Source of the DNA: an uncultured Chlorobiaceae bacterium
Lineage (GTDB): Bacteria > Bacteroidota > Chlorobiia > Chlorobiales > Chlorobiaceae
Length of the DNA stretch: 64,000 nucleotides
Assembly: GCA_903824045.1 (NCBI GenBank)
Contig: CAIJVD010000037.1
Span: 124,001 to 188,000, forward strand
Direction: 5' to 3'
The translations under genes were made by a program, and so were the position numbers. This document shows positions 20,330-30,500 of this stretch, one piece after another (within the stretch, counting starts at the first letter, position 1; every line of letters starts with the position of its first letter). Under the pieces are notes generated by a model. It was not told the origin of the DNA. It made no database searches and was given only the letters and a program-made list of their open reading frames with translations.

Positions 20330-20611
20330 TTTGCCGTTGATAACTTCCGTTATGTGGTTTTTTCGCCTCTTTTTCGGGGGCGGTCACATTGGGCGCTCTT
20401 CTTTGAATCATCAGCTATTATATATATTCATGGTGTGCAAGCGCAGGTCAAGCAATGCGATATCATCTTTATGCAAAAGAGCCGCCCCCACGTTTTTTAT
20501 TCTGATTTTGCTGATTGCAGCACCGCCTGCTGTTATTACCGGTCTCGATTGATATGCCTTTCCTGGCGGCGATTCGTTACCCTGCATCACTCTCACTACT
20601 GATAAACGCTT

Positions 20612-22525
20612 ATGTCAAATCATTCTGAAGAGGCCGGAACCGGGGCAAATTCTGGCCGCTCACCCCTCCGGCAACTTGCAGGGCTGTCGCTTGCGGCACT
20701 TGGCGTTGTTTTTGGTGATATAGGTACCAGTCCACTCTATGCAGTCCGTGAGTGTTTCCATGGTGATTTTGGCATTCCTGTTACCCAGGGAAATGTGCTC
20801 GGCGTTCTCTCCCTTCTTGTGTGGTCGCTTCTGATGATTGTTACGGTCAAATACCTGACCTTCATCATGAAGGCCGACAACGAGGGTGAGGGCGGCATCC
20901 TTGCGCTTACTGCACTCATTATTACCAACAGCCGGAAAAACGGCTCTGCTCGATGGTTTCTTGTCGGCATAGGCCTCTTCGGCGCGGCCCTGCTTTATGG
21001 AGATGGCATGATTACTCCGGCCATATCGGTGCTCAGTGCGGTAGAGGGGCTTCAGATTATTGCTCCGGCCTCAAAGGATTTGGTTATTCCTGTGACGATT
21101 GCGGTGCTTGCCGCACTTTTTTACTTTCAGCATCACGGCACCGCCCGTGTCGGAGCTCTCTTCGGCCCGATTATCTTTATATGGTTTGCTGTGATAGGTT
21201 TGCTTGGCCTGATTGAGATTATCCGCTACCCGCAGATCCTCCAGGCGATGCTTCCCTGGTATGGCATCTCTTTCCTTCTTGGCAATCACCTGCAGGGGTT
21301 TATGGTTCTTGGCGCGGTCTTTCTCTCCGTTACCGGCGCCGAGGCGCTCTATGCAGATATGGGTCATTTCGGCAAAACGCCCATCAGAATCACCTGGCTG
21401 ATTCTGGTACTTCCGGCATTGCTGCTGAACTATTTCGGCCAGGGGGCGCTGCTTCTGGCTTTTCCCCAGGAGTCGCATAACCCCTTTTATGCCCTCGTGC
21501 CATCGTGGGGCATGATTCCGATGGTGGTGCTTGCGACACTGGCCACCATCATCGCATCACAGGCGTTGATCACCGGAGTTTTTTCGCTTACCCAGCAGGC
21601 CATCCAGCTTGGCTACCTGCCGCGCCTTACCGTTACCCATACTTCGGAAAAGCATATTGGGCAGATATATGTCCCGGCAGCCAACTGGTCATTGATGATT
21701 TCGACCATCGGCCTGGTCGCCGGATTTGGTTCGTCGAGCCGTCTTGCAGCGGCCTACGGCGTTGCCGTAACGGCAACCATGCTCATCTCCACCATTCTCT
21801 TCTATTTTGTTGCCAGGGATCTCTGGAACTGGAACAGGGTCGGCCTCAATTTCATGATCGCCGTTTTCGCCATCATTGACCTCTCCTTTTTTGGGGCAAG
21901 CGCTTCCAAACTGCTTCATGGGGCCTGGTTCCCTCTTGTGATTGGTCTCGGTGCCTTTACCCTGATGCTTACCTGGAATCAGGGCAGAGCGCTTCTGCTC
22001 AAGCAGCTTAAGGACCGGACGCTGACGGTAGAAGAGTTTCTGCAAAGCATTGTCCTGCAGCAGCCTCAGCGGGTTAACGGTCAGGCGGTCTACCTGACGG
22101 CAAATCCGGATTTGATTCCGGTGGCCATGCTCCACAACCTTCGCCACAACAAGGTGCTGCACTCCGAAGTGGCATTTTTTCATTTCAGCACCGAGCGCAT
22201 CCCGAGGGTTCCGAACGGCCGCAAGGTCGAGGTTACCCGACTGGGCGACGGGTTATTCAAAGTGGTTGCCCGCTACGGCTTTCTTGAATATCCCAATATC
22301 CGCCAGGTCATCGCGCTTGCAAACCATCAGGGGCTACATTTCAAGCCTGAATCGATAAGCTTTTTCCTGAGTCGTGAGAAAATCGTCGCCGACATCCAGA
22401 CGAAAATGATGCATTGGAGAAAGAAGCTTTTTGCCCTTATGGCCCGCAATGCGCTCAGCGCGACGGCATACTATGATCTGCCTTCCGGACAGGTGATTGA
22501 GATCGGCCTTCTTGTCCAGATCTAA
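20612..22525 (+). CDS. kup: Kup family potassium uptake protein
   Basis: Kup is a K+/H+ symporter of the cytoplasmic membrane. The 637-aa protein has the family N-terminus LAALGVVFGDIGTSPLYAVREC near residues 28-49, GEGGILALTAL near 96, YGDGMITPAISVLSAVEG near 130, about twelve hydrophobic segments up to residue 450, and a soluble C-terminal domain of about 180 residues. Length is typical. It is followed after 74 bp by a TerC-family gene on the same strand. Confidence 0.93.
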   Translation: MSNHSEEAGTGANSGRSPLRQLAGLSLAALGVVFGDIGTSPLYAVRECFHGDFGIPVTQGNVLGVLSLLVWSLLMIVTVKYLTFIMKADNEGEGGILALTALIITNSRKNGSARWFLVGIGLFGAALLYGDGMITPAISVLSAVEGLQIIAPASKDLVIPVTIAVLAALFYFQHHGTARVGALFGPIIFIWFAVIGLLGLIEIIRYPQILQAMLPWYGISFLLGNHLQGFMVLGAVFLSVTGAEALYADMGHFGKTPIRITWLILVLPALLLNYFGQGALLLAFPQESHNPFYALVPSWGMIPMVVLATLATIIASQALITGVFSLTQQAIQLGYLPRLTVTHTSEKHIGQIYVPAANWSLMISTIGLVAGFGSSSRLAAAYGVAVTATMLISTILFYFVARDLWNWNRVGLNFMIAVFAIIDLSFFGASASKLLHGAWFPLVIGLGAFTLMLTWNQGRALLLKQLKDRTLTVEEFLQSIVLQQPQRVNGQAVYLTANPDLIPVAMLHNLRHNKVLHSEVAFFHFSTERIPRVPNGRKVEVTRLGDGLFKVVARYGFLEYPNIRQVIALANHQGLHFKPESISFFLSREKIVADIQTKMMHWRKKLFALMARNALSATAYYDLPSGQVIEIGLLVQI

Positions 22526-22599
22526 GCTCCCTTCAGCCGCCAGAAGTGCGGCTGTTTGGCCGGTGGTTATTTTAGCCCACAGCAACCGCGAGAAATGTG

Positions 22600-23367
22600 A
22601 TGCAGGATCTTGTTCGTGATATTGTAGTCAATCCCCTCCCGTCACTGCTTGTTATCGGCAATCTTGTTATCATCGAAAGCCTGCTTTCGGTAGACAACGC
22701 AGCGGTACTGGCCACGATGGTCATGGATCTGCCGGAGAAAAAGCGGTCGGCAGCACTGAAATACGGTATTCTCGGGGCCTACCTCTTCCGGGGGCTCTCT
22801 CTTTTTTTTGCCTCTTTTCTTGTTCAGGTCTGGTGGCTGAAGCCGCTGGGCGGATTTTACCTTATTTTTCTCTTCATGGAGTGGGTGAGAGGTCGCAAGA
22901 CCCCTGAGAAAAGTGATGACTATTTTGACAAGCAGCGGAACTGGCTGTACAGATTGACCTCGGGGACGCTTGGGACATTCTGGTCTACCGTACTGCTTAT
23001 TGAGGTTATGGACCTGGCTTTTTCAATAGACAACATTTTTGCCGCAGTGGCTTTCAGTGATAATATTGTGCTTGTCTGGACAGGGGTTTTCATTGGCATT
23101 CTGGCCATGCGGTTTGTTGCCGGGTGGTTTGTGCGGCTGATGGAGCTCTATCCGTTTCTTGAAACCGCAGCATTCATTGTTATCGGCCTGCTCGGCCTAA
23201 AGCTCTCCCTGTCACTTGCCGAACATTTTTACCCTGGGGCTCCTTTTGTTCGCTTCATTGAAGGCAGCGAGGCGCAGATGGTGACCTCTCTTGTTACGGT
23301 GGCTGTTTTTTTTATTCCCATGCTCACAAGCAGGCTTTTCAATTTTCCCGCCAGAGAGTCCTCCTGA
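22600..23367 (+). CDS. TerC family integral membrane protein
   Basis: A 255-aa membrane protein with about seven hydrophobic segments and the two TerC acidic signatures: ESLLSVDNAAVLATMV near residue 27 and IEVMDLAFSIDNIFAAVAF near 135, whose Asp residues lie in the membrane. TerC/Alx relatives export Mn2+ or support insertion of proteins at the membrane. The substrate is not evident here. I start at ATG 22600; an in-frame GTG lies one codon earlier. It is probably co-transcribed with kup. Confidence 0.85.
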   Translation: MQDLVRDIVVNPLPSLLVIGNLVIIESLLSVDNAAVLATMVMDLPEKKRSAALKYGILGAYLFRGLSLFFASFLVQVWWLKPLGGFYLIFLFMEWVRGRKTPEKSDDYFDKQRNWLYRLTSGTLGTFWSTVLLIEVMDLAFSIDNIFAAVAFSDNIVLVWTGVFIGILAMRFVAGWFVRLMELYPFLETAAFIVIGLLGLKLSLSLAEHFYPGAPFVRFIEGSEAQMVTSLVTVAVFFIPMLTSRLFNFPARESS

Positions 23368-23540
23368 ACTTGCTCCATATAGCGTAATATTTCGCGGTAT
23401 AGGTTTTTATATATATATTTAGCAACAAAATCGCACTGCGAATAGTTTTTGATTTTTCGCATCACTGTAGCGCTCCTGTTCCCCCCAGTCGAAGCCGTTC
23501 GTCGCTCTGTTTGAGGGTAAGTGGGCTGCAGTATATCCTG

Positions 23541-24224
23541 ATGGTTATGGTTTCGACTGATGAATTGCATTACCCCATGAGTGTTTCTTCCGGATTCAGT
23601 CAGAGGCTCAGGGAGTACATCCTGAAAAAACACGGATCGATCAACGCGTTTTGCAGGGCAACCGGGATAAAATATCCTGCGCAGATGACCCCTTACCTCA
23701 AGGGGAAATGCCTGCCGGGCAAAAAAATGCTTGAACGGCTGAGAGTTGACGGAGCTGATCTTCAGTGGCTGCTGTACGGGGTTTTGAACGGCCAGGCATC
23801 ACCGCCCCTCAGCAACACATTGATTATATCCAGATACAGGATGGATGTCGATAACCTGCTGCGTCAGGTTCGCCAGCATCTTGCCAAGATCGATGACGGG
23901 TCCAGAACTACCGTCGAGGCTTATGCAGTTATTGATCATGCCGGCCGCATTGTGGATCTGACCGGGTCTCTGGAGAAATTTCTCGGTTATGACAGTGGCG
24001 CTTTGTCGGAAATCATGCTGGAATCCATCATTCATTCAGATGATTTTCCGGTGCTCAGAGGAGCATTGCAGCAGCCTCGTTTTGATGATGATATCCTCTC
24101 CTTCAGCTCAAGATTCCTGATGGGTGACGGAGGGTATGTCAAGGCGGACTGGTCGCTTTACATAAAATGCATGCCCATGTCGGATCTTAATGAATATGCC
24201 CTTATTTTGAGGCGTTCAGGTTGA
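23541..24224 (+). CDS. HTH-PAS putative transcriptional regulator
   Basis: About 227 residues. The N-terminal part (SQRLREYILKKHGSINAFCR ... MTPYLKGKCLPGKKMLERL) looks like an XRE-type helix-turn-helix, and the C-terminal half (AVIDHAGRIVDLTGSLEKFLGYD ... SFSSRFLMGDGGYVKADWS) like a PAS_3-type fold. It is probably a small one-component sensor, with no obvious cofactor ligand and no effector domain. The start is unclear: ATG 23541 and ATG 23577 are both possible and neither has a good ribosome-binding site. Its target is unknown. Confidence 0.6.
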   Translation: MVMVSTDELHYPMSVSSGFSQRLREYILKKHGSINAFCRATGIKYPAQMTPYLKGKCLPGKKMLERLRVDGADLQWLLYGVLNGQASPPLSNTLIISRYRMDVDNLLRQVRQHLAKIDDGSRTTVEAYAVIDHAGRIVDLTGSLEKFLGYDSGALSEIMLESIIHSDDFPVLRGALQQPRFDDDILSFSSRFLMGDGGYVKADWSLYIKCMPMSDLNEYALILRRSG

Positions 24225-24291
24225 GAGCTCCCGGATCCCATTTTTTAGTATTCATTTAACATCCGGACATCTATCCGGAAAGGAGGTCGAG

Positions 24292-24585
24292 ATGAGACAG
24301 TTCAGGGTAGGCGAGTCGATTGTTTACCACAAGCCGAAGCGCTCTTTCAGTCCGGGGCCTCGTGCCAGACAGGTTTTTCCGCTCGAGCATGGAGAGGCTT
24401 ACCATTATGTGGTCGACAAGTTTTGGAAAATCATCAGAGTTAATGATGATGGAACGCTGGACGTCGTCACCCGCACAGGCAAGGAGCACCGCCTTTCAGT
24501 CACAGACCCGAACATCAGTAAAGCCCGTCTTCTGCAACATATCCTTTACCGCAAACGATTTCCGCGGCTGAGCCCGAAGAGGTAA
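24292..24585 (+). CDS. Conserved hypothetical protein, small and basic
   Basis: A 97-aa protein with a strong ribosome-binding site (AAAGGAGGT just before ATG 24292). The sequence is basic, with GESIVYHKPKRSFSPGPRAR at the start and DDGTLDVVTRTGKEHRL in the middle. The latter looks like a small beta-barrel (SH3-like) fold, and the ending LLQHILYRKRFPRL is likely helical. I recall similar unnamed proteins in planctomycetes and other phyla. No function can be given. There are no membrane segments or signal peptide. Confidence 0.7.
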   Translation: MRQFRVGESIVYHKPKRSFSPGPRARQVFPLEHGEAYHYVVDKFWKIIRVNDDGTLDVVTRTGKEHRLSVTDPNISKARLLQHILYRKRFPRLSPKR

Positions 24586-24586
24586 A

Positions 24587-24610
24587 GGTGCGCTCTTTTC
24601 TTTGCGCACC
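24587..24610. terminator. Hairpin between convergent small genes
   Basis: GGTGCGC (24587-24593) and GCGCACC (24604-24610) form a 7-bp stem with a 10-nt T-rich loop between two convergent genes. The following plus-strand sequence has only a weak T tract. Confidence 0.4.
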
Positions 24611-24618
24611 GGCCGTTC

Positions 24619-24849
24619 TTATTCCCCCTCACCGGCAGGTTCATTCCCCGTACGAAGGTAGTGGGCCTCACTCTCATACCAAAGCGGCTTTTCATGGCGA
24701 AGCATGCTGACGATCACCTGGAATTCGGCTGGATCGGTGAATGCATGGTTTTCGATGAGCTGGCTGGCTGAGTCGAACAGTGCGATCCTTCCGGTATGTT
24801 TATGGATATCCCACCGGCTGTAGTAGCTTGCCACAAGAATGTTTGCCAT
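24619..24849 (-). CDS. Hypothetical protein, 76 aa
   Basis: Starting at ATG 24849 behind a GAGAAAGAG ribosome-binding site, the frame gives MANILVASYYSRWDIHKHTG... with an acidic tail (NEPAGEGE). The pattern of short hydrophobic strands and one helix (DPAEFQVIVSMLRHEK) suggests a small folded cytoplasmic protein. I do not recognise the family. It lies 47 bp upstream of the stop of the next minus-strand frame's neighbour region, downstream of the pentapeptide-repeat gene in the same direction, so co-transcription with that gene is possible. Confidence 0.5.
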   Translation of the reverse strand: MANILVASYYSRWDIHKHTGRIALFDSASQLIENHAFTDPAEFQVIVSMLRHEKPLWYESEAHYLRTGNEPAGEGE

Positions 24850-24895
24850 CGTCTCTTTCTCCCGTTTTGGCTTCCGCATTATTTATATGCGGCCT

Positions 24896-26233
24896 TTATT
24901 GATGTTTTTCCTTCACGAATATTGCCCTTTTCAGCCTGCTCCAAGTCGCTGTTGCGTGCTCGCCTGACGGAGTGATGGTGAGAGGCGACAGGGTTGCATT
25001 GTTGAAGTTGGCATCCATGATGTTGGCATTTTTGAGGTTGGCCCCTTCGAGATTTGCCTCTTCCAGATCGGCATCGATCAGCGAGCTCCCTTCGAGGTTT
25101 GCGCCACTCAGGTTTGCGCCCGAAAGCGATGCTCCGTTAAGCAGGGCGTTTGAGAGATCTGCTCCGCTGAGATCTCCGCCTTTGATGAATGCGCGCTCAA
25201 GCTTTGCCCCCTGAAGCTTTGCGCCATGCATGTGAATGCTCTTCATATCGGCTTTGTGAAAATTGGCGTTGCCGAGCTCTGCGCCGGTCATGTCGGCATT
25301 ATCCAGCTCCGCGGTTTCAAAGTTTGCCCCCAAAAGAGTGCTTTCGGCGAGATTGACGCCCTTGAGTTGCGCGTTTTCAAGATTTTCAGTGTTGAAGGTG
25401 ACCTTCATCTCCGGATTTTTGGTTCTCATCCGGTTCCAGGACTCTACGTCCTCGATAGTGAGTGATGTCTTTTTTATTGTTTCGGTTACGGCGGCCGCTA
25501 CAGGGGCCCCGCCTCTTGGAGCAATCACCGGCTTTTTTTCCGAAACCTCCTCTGCTGCAGGCGTTTCATAGCTGAGAGGGGGGCTTTCCGGCTCACGCAC
25601 AAAGGTTGCATTGTGGCGTGTGCACCAGAGTTTCGATGCTCTCTCTCCGGAAGGGAGTATGGTGTTGCTGGACACCAAGGCCCCTTCGAAATCGGCGTTT
25701 TCGGCGAAAACTGCATCTTTGAGGTTTGCGCCGGTGAGGTTAGCCTGTTGGAGATTGGTTTCAAAGAGTATCGCGCCTGCCAGATTTGCGCGGCTCAGGT
25801 CGGTATCGTCCATGCGTGACCATCTGAGATTGGCATTTTTCAGGTTGGCCTCTCGCAGAATAGCTCCTTTCATGAAGGCGCCCTGGAGGTTTGCCTTGAC
25901 AAGGATGGCCGCCGAGAGGTCGCTCTCTTTCATATCGGCTTTTTTGAGAAAAGCCATTGTTAAATTGGCAGATTTCAACAGGGCGCGGTCAAGCTTTGCA
26001 CCACTGAGTTCGGCTCTTGAGAGCTGAGCCTTCTGCAAATCAGCTCCCGAAAGATCGGCGTCTTCAAGCCCGGCCTTGAAAAGATCGACTGGTTGAAGAG
26101 GGTTCGCTCGGCGCAGGGCATTCCACTCCTTGACGCTTCTTTTCAGCGTGCTCAACCGCTCAGGATCGTAGGCGGACGCACGGGAGGGTATTGCAAGGGC
26201 CATGAAGAGCAGGATTATTACCTTGTGTTTCAT
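24896..26233 (-). CDS. Exported pentapeptide-repeat protein with duplicated module
   Basis: A 445-aa protein with a signal peptide (residues 1-21, ending SRASA) and two blocks of A(D/N)LXX pentapeptide repeats forming right-handed quadrilateral beta helices. The two halves share the same layout: an entry segment (VKEWNALRRANP near 33; VESWNRMRTKNP near 250), about 100-125 residues of repeats, then an exit segment (LPSGERASKLW near 190; TPSGEHATATW near 420) ending in FVREP or FVKEK. A Pro/Ala linker joins them. The molecular role is unknown. An extracytoplasmic scaffold or binding surface is likely. A cysteine occurs in the first exit segment only. Confidence 0.82.
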   Translation of the reverse strand: MKHKVIILLFMALAIPSRASAYDPERLSTLKRSVKEWNALRRANPLQPVDLFKAGLEDADLSGADLQKAQLSRAELSGAKLDRALLKSANLTMAFLKKADMKESDLSAAILVKANLQGAFMKGAILREANLKNANLRWSRMDDTDLSRANLAGAILFETNLQQANLTGANLKDAVFAENADFEGALVSSNTILPSGERASKLWCTRHNATFVREPESPPLSYETPAAEEVSEKKPVIAPRGGAPVAAAVTETIKKTSLTIEDVESWNRMRTKNPEMKVTFNTENLENAQLKGVNLAESTLLGANFETAELDNADMTGAELGNANFHKADMKSIHMHGAKLQGAKLERAFIKGGDLSGADLSNALLNGASLSGANLSGANLEGSSLIDADLEEANLEGANLKNANIMDANFNNATLSPLTITPSGEHATATWSRLKRAIFVKEKHQ

Positions 26234-26414
26234 ATCGGGTTGTATCGACGATTACTTGAAGTCGCGGCGGCTTTCGTGGGGGGGGATTTCTCTAAGGGTA
26301 AAACTAATGAAATTAAGGCTGAGAAGAGAAACTTTCTTGCCTGGACGGGGGTTCTATTCTTTAATGCATTATTAATACATAAGTTGATTCAACTCTTTCA
26401 AGCGGCGAGATATC

Positions 26415-27113
26415 ATGAGTTCAGCAAGGTTATACGGCGGGAAAGTTCTTGTTGCAGGTGCAACCGGCAAGACCGGGCAGTGGGTTGTCAAGCGCCTTAT
26501 GCATTACGGTATACCGGTAAAGGTCTTTTCGAGAGAGAGGCATAAGGCTTTGCAGCTTTTCGGAAGCAGTGTGGAGTGTGCGACAGGCAGAATACAGAGC
26601 TCGGCTGAAGTAGCCAACGCGGTAAAGGGTTGTGATGCGGTTATCTGCGCGCTCGGCTCCAGCTCCTATTCCGGAGAGTCTTCGCCTGGTGAGGTCGATC
26701 GTGACGGAGTGAAGAGGCTTGTCGATGAAGCCTCCCGGGCTGGCGTGAGGCACTTCGGACTCGTGAGCTCCATGGCCGTCACCCGGTGGTATCATCCTCT
26801 CAATCTTTTTGCGGGGGTTCTTCTGAAAAAATGGGAAGCCGAAGAGCATTTGCGTGAGATCTTTTCAAGAGATGGCCGCTCCTACACCATTGTCAGGCCC
26901 GGAGGTCTGAAAGACGGCGAGCCGCTGCAGCATCGTCTGCATCTCGATATTGGCGACAAACTGTGGAGCGGGTGGATAAACCGTGCTGATGTTGCCGAGC
27001 TTCTTGTGCTTTCGTTATGGCTGGAAAGGGCTAAAAACAAGACTTTCGAAGTGATCAACGATGGCGACGAGCTGCAAACGGGTCTGGAACGCTATTATGA
27101 TGCGCTTGGCTGA
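26415..27113 (+). CDS. NAD(P)-binding atypical SDR (NmrA/BLVRB-like)
   Basis: A 232-aa protein with the N-terminal dinucleotide-binding motif VAGATGKTGQWVVKRL near residue 13, a GCDAVICALGSSSYSGE segment near 75, VSSMAVTRWYHPLN near 118 and TIVRPGGLKDGE near 157. The last replaces the classical YxxxK, as in atypical SDRs. Such proteins act as redox sensors or reductases. In phototrophs close relatives work near thylakoids or in pigment metabolism, but no function can be fixed here. The start at 26415 follows an AGCGGCGAGAT stretch. Confidence 0.75.
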   Translation: MSSARLYGGKVLVAGATGKTGQWVVKRLMHYGIPVKVFSRERHKALQLFGSSVECATGRIQSSAEVANAVKGCDAVICALGSSSYSGESSPGEVDRDGVKRLVDEASRAGVRHFGLVSSMAVTRWYHPLNLFAGVLLKKWEAEEHLREIFSRDGRSYTIVRPGGLKDGEPLQHRLHLDIGDKLWSGWINRADVAELLVLSLWLERAKNKTFEVINDGDELQTGLERYYDALG

Positions 27114-27182
27114 CCACTCTGCAGCAGGGACTGGGTGATTGCGGCTGGGGCTCAGGCTTTTTTCAGTGAACAGGCTCTTGCT

Positions 27183-27542
27183 CTACAGGTTTTCAATAGA
27201 TCGAAGGAGATCCTGGCCGCTGAAAGGCTTTTTTAGCGTCGTGTTTGCTCCCAGGGCATCTGCGAGCACGAGGTAGTTTTCAGGTCCCGCTTTTCCTCCG
27301 CCCGAGATCGCCAGGATTTTCATGAAGGGGTAGCGCTGTTTGACCTCGATAATCGTTTCAATCCCCTCTTTTTCAGGCATGATCAGGTCGGTTATGATCA
27401 GCGCAATCTCCTTATCTTCATACAGCATCCGCAGCCCTTCCTCGCCATTTTCTGCCTCTACGGCAGTGTGATTTCCCCTTTTAAGCGTTGTGCTGATGAA
27501 CTTTCTGACTGCCGCATCGTCGTCGATGACAAGTATTTTCAT
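27183..27542 (-). CDS. REC-only response regulator
   Basis: A 119-aa stand-alone receiver domain: acidic pocket LVIDDD near residue 7, phosphoacceptor Asp in LIITDLIMPEKEG near 53, Thr/Ser in ILAISGGG near 82 and Lys in TTLKKPF near 104. There is no output domain. Its ATG overlaps the TGA of the hybrid kinase (ATGA at 27539-27542), so it is translated with the kinase and is the likely phosphotransfer partner. It is very similar to the receiver at 30962-31375. Confidence 0.88.
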   Translation of the reverse strand: MKILVIDDDAAVRKFISTTLKRGNHTAVEAENGEEGLRMLYEDKEIALIITDLIMPEKEGIETIIEVKQRYPFMKILAISGGGKAGPENYLVLADALGANTTLKKPFSGQDLLRSIENL

Positions 27543-30500
27543 GGTGCAGAGTGGTTGACGTTATTGCTGGAAAGCACTTCGTTGATTGTGGCAGCCATGC
27601 TGGTGAGCTTGACCGGTTTTTTCAGGAATTTACTGATGCCGTAATGACTGAGGGGGAGGCTCTGCTCGATATCTTTTCCGTAGCCGGTCATCAGGATTAC
27701 CGGAAGCTGTGGCCTGCTTTTGTGCAGTTCTCCCGCAAGCTCGATGCCGGTCATTTCGGGCATGGTAAGGTCTGTAATGACGAGGTCGAACGCTTCGGGA
27801 TTGTTTTTGAAGAGTTCCAGCCCATGCAGAGCGGAGTTCGACGAGTGTACGGTAAAGCCGAGCCGGGTTATCATCATCTCCATCATACGGAGCGTTGATG
27901 GCTCGTCGTCGATCAGGAGTATTCTGCCTTTTCCTGCTTCCGGGGCTTTGGCTGCCGGAGTGAGGATCATATCTTCGTCGATGACAGGCAGGTAGACCAT
28001 GAAGGTGGAGCCCTCTTCCGGCCGGCTTTCAACGGCGATCTCCCCATTGAAGCTGGTAATGATGCCATGGACTACGGAAAGTCCGAGACCGGTACCCTTG
28101 TTGACGGTTTTTGTTGTAAAGAATGGCTCAAAGATGCGTTCTATTGTTGCATCATCCATTCCCGATCCTGTATCGGAGATGCCGAGCTCAAGAAAGTTCT
28201 GTTCCTCGAGATTTGGATGCAGCTTGCTTGCCCTGCTCTCCGGGTCTCGCTCCTGGAGGGTGATGGTCATGACCCCGCCGGAGCTTTCCATGGCCTGAAA
28301 TGCATTGGTGCAGAGGTTGACGATCACCTGATGAATTTGCGAGGGATCAGCAAGAATGTTTCTACAGCTGCTGTCGATCCGCTGTTCTATGGTTATCGTT
28401 GAGGGAATCGAAGGGCGGAGAAGCTTAAGGGCTTCACTGATAATTGCCTGGACGTTGACGATGATCGGAGCGTTCTCCTGTGATCGGCTGAAGGTCAGTA
28501 TCTGCGAAACAAGGTTTTGGGCCCGCTCGGCAGCAAGCATGATCTCATGGAAATAATCATGGAGCGGCTCCTCTTTGGCGAGGCTGGAGGTGCCCATTTC
28601 CGCATATCCGAGAATAGGCGTGAGAATGTTGTTGAAATCATGGGCGATTCCGCCGGCAAGGGTGCCGATAGTTTCGAGGCGTTGTGTTTTGCGCAGGTTC
28701 AATTCCAGGCTCTGTTTTGTCTCCTGGGCATTGACCCGCTCGGTAACGTCGAAGAGTATTCCGTCGATTCCAGTAAAGATGCCGTTTGGCGAAAACGTCG
28801 ATGTCTTGCGGTCTTCGAACCACTTGAACGATCCGTTTTTCATCGCAACTCGGAAGGTCAGGGCCTGAGAGCTTTTTTTCTTGTGAAGTTCCTGGTTTGA
28901 AGCCTGAACCGCGGCCCTGTCGTCAGGATGAATGATCTCTCCGGTTTCGAACAACGCTTTTTGGAATTCATCGCGGTTGTACTCATGCATGATACCGGCC
29001 ATCATCGAGAGCAGTACCGTCTTTCCGTGGCGGTCGGTGCGATAGACTGCGCCGGGAATATTATCAATCAGGGTCTTGAACTCTCTGACGATTCGCTCCT
29101 GCATTGCGCTGTTTCGCAAAGCCTCCTCTGCTGTTTTCAGTTCGGACAGGTCGACGACGATGCTCCGGATGCCCTGAAAAAGACCGTTTTGCATGATTGG
29201 AAGGCTGTAGAAGAGTGCGGGGAAACGCGCACCATCTTTTCTGACTGCGGTATATTCGTATCCTTTGGGGAGCCAGGTGCCGGCTTTCATAGCCTTTAGA
29301 TGGGCCCGGACTTTGTCGGCCTCCTCCGGAATACAGTACCGTATAAAGGAGCCCGTCGGCCCCTGTTCTTCACCGTCGGGGCCGAATACTTCGACTCCTT
29401 TTTGGTTTGAATAGGTGACCATGCCGCGGCTATCGGTTTCGAACAACGGAAGCGGCAGCAGTTCGGTGAGCTGGCGGAAACGTCGTTCGCTCTCCGTGAG
29501 CGCTTCGTCCGCTTTAATTCGTTCCGATATGTCGCGGCTGATGCCGAAGAGTGCCGGCTGGTTGTTCCAGAGTCCCCGGGTGATTTTGGTCTCAACGGGT
29601 ATGAGGGTTCCGCTGCTTGTGAGCAGTGGCACCCGGCATGCGTCGGCATTGCCGGCAATCATCCCTTCAATATTTCTTTTGGCCTCTTCCCGCAGCTCTT
29701 CAGGATGAAAAAACAGCACGTGCCGGCTGCGCAGGACATCGAGGGAGTAGCCAAGGCGGTTTCGTACAGTGGTATTGGTGTGAATGACCTTCCCGTCCAT
29801 GTCAACAATGAAGATGAAGTCATCAATGGTGTCGAAGAGCGATTCGAGGTTGTTTTTCGCTGCTGAAGTCTCCGCTTCCTTTCGGGCCTGCATGATGGCC
29901 GCGCCAATATGGGCTGTGATGCTTTCCAGCCCTTTTCTTGCAAATTCAGGCACTCTGGAAAGTGAGTGGGATGCTACATTCAGGCATGCGACGACCTCTC
30001 CCCTGCAGGTGACGGGAATGATGGCGATCGCCTGCAGATGTTCCGAGCGGACTATTTCTCGCTCCTCGATGCCGAGCATGGAGTAGTTGCTGTAGACCGG
30101 TTCGCCTTTCATGATCAGGCGGGCGTTGGGAGAGTCGAAGGGGTATGAAGCAGCATGAGTGATGAATGAGAGCGGCAGCCCCTTATGGAATTCAAGCGTG
30201 ATTGACGGTTCGTGCTGGTTGACCAGGTAGATCCCTCCGCAATCAAGATCCGAGACAACGATGGCTGCTTGAAGGCATATTTCCAGGGTTTCCTGGATAG
30301 AGGTTGAGCTGTTGAGTCTGATGGCCAACTCAAGTTCGGCCTGAATCAGGTGTTCAGCCGTTTTCCGCTGGAGCGCATTGGCGATAACGCCTCCGGCAAG
30401 CTTGAGTACCGAAATGGTTTCCTGTCGCCAGCTCCGTTCCTTCTGAACCGCATCGAATCCAATGTAGCCGAAAGGTTGGGTCCCATCGAAGAGCGGGATG

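Larger units (their letters stand above)
20078..20611. other. 534-bp intergenic region between divergent rlpA and kup
   Basis: No credible gene is present. A 73-codon ORF at 20331-20552 has no ribosome-binding site or family resemblance. The stretch must contain the divergent promoters and holds interleaved inverted repeats at 20226-20300 and a 17-bp palindrome at 20313-20329, listed separately. Confidence 0.6.

Noticed and set aside
20331-20552. 73-codon ORF upstream of kup
   Set aside because: No ribosome-binding site, no family match, and it overlaps other frames in a region that shows palindromes instead.
20078-20611. Known riboswitch (ydaO/c-di-AMP class) upstream of kup or rlpA
   Set aside because: The genomic context would suit it, but I could not find the conserved core sequences of that class on either strand.
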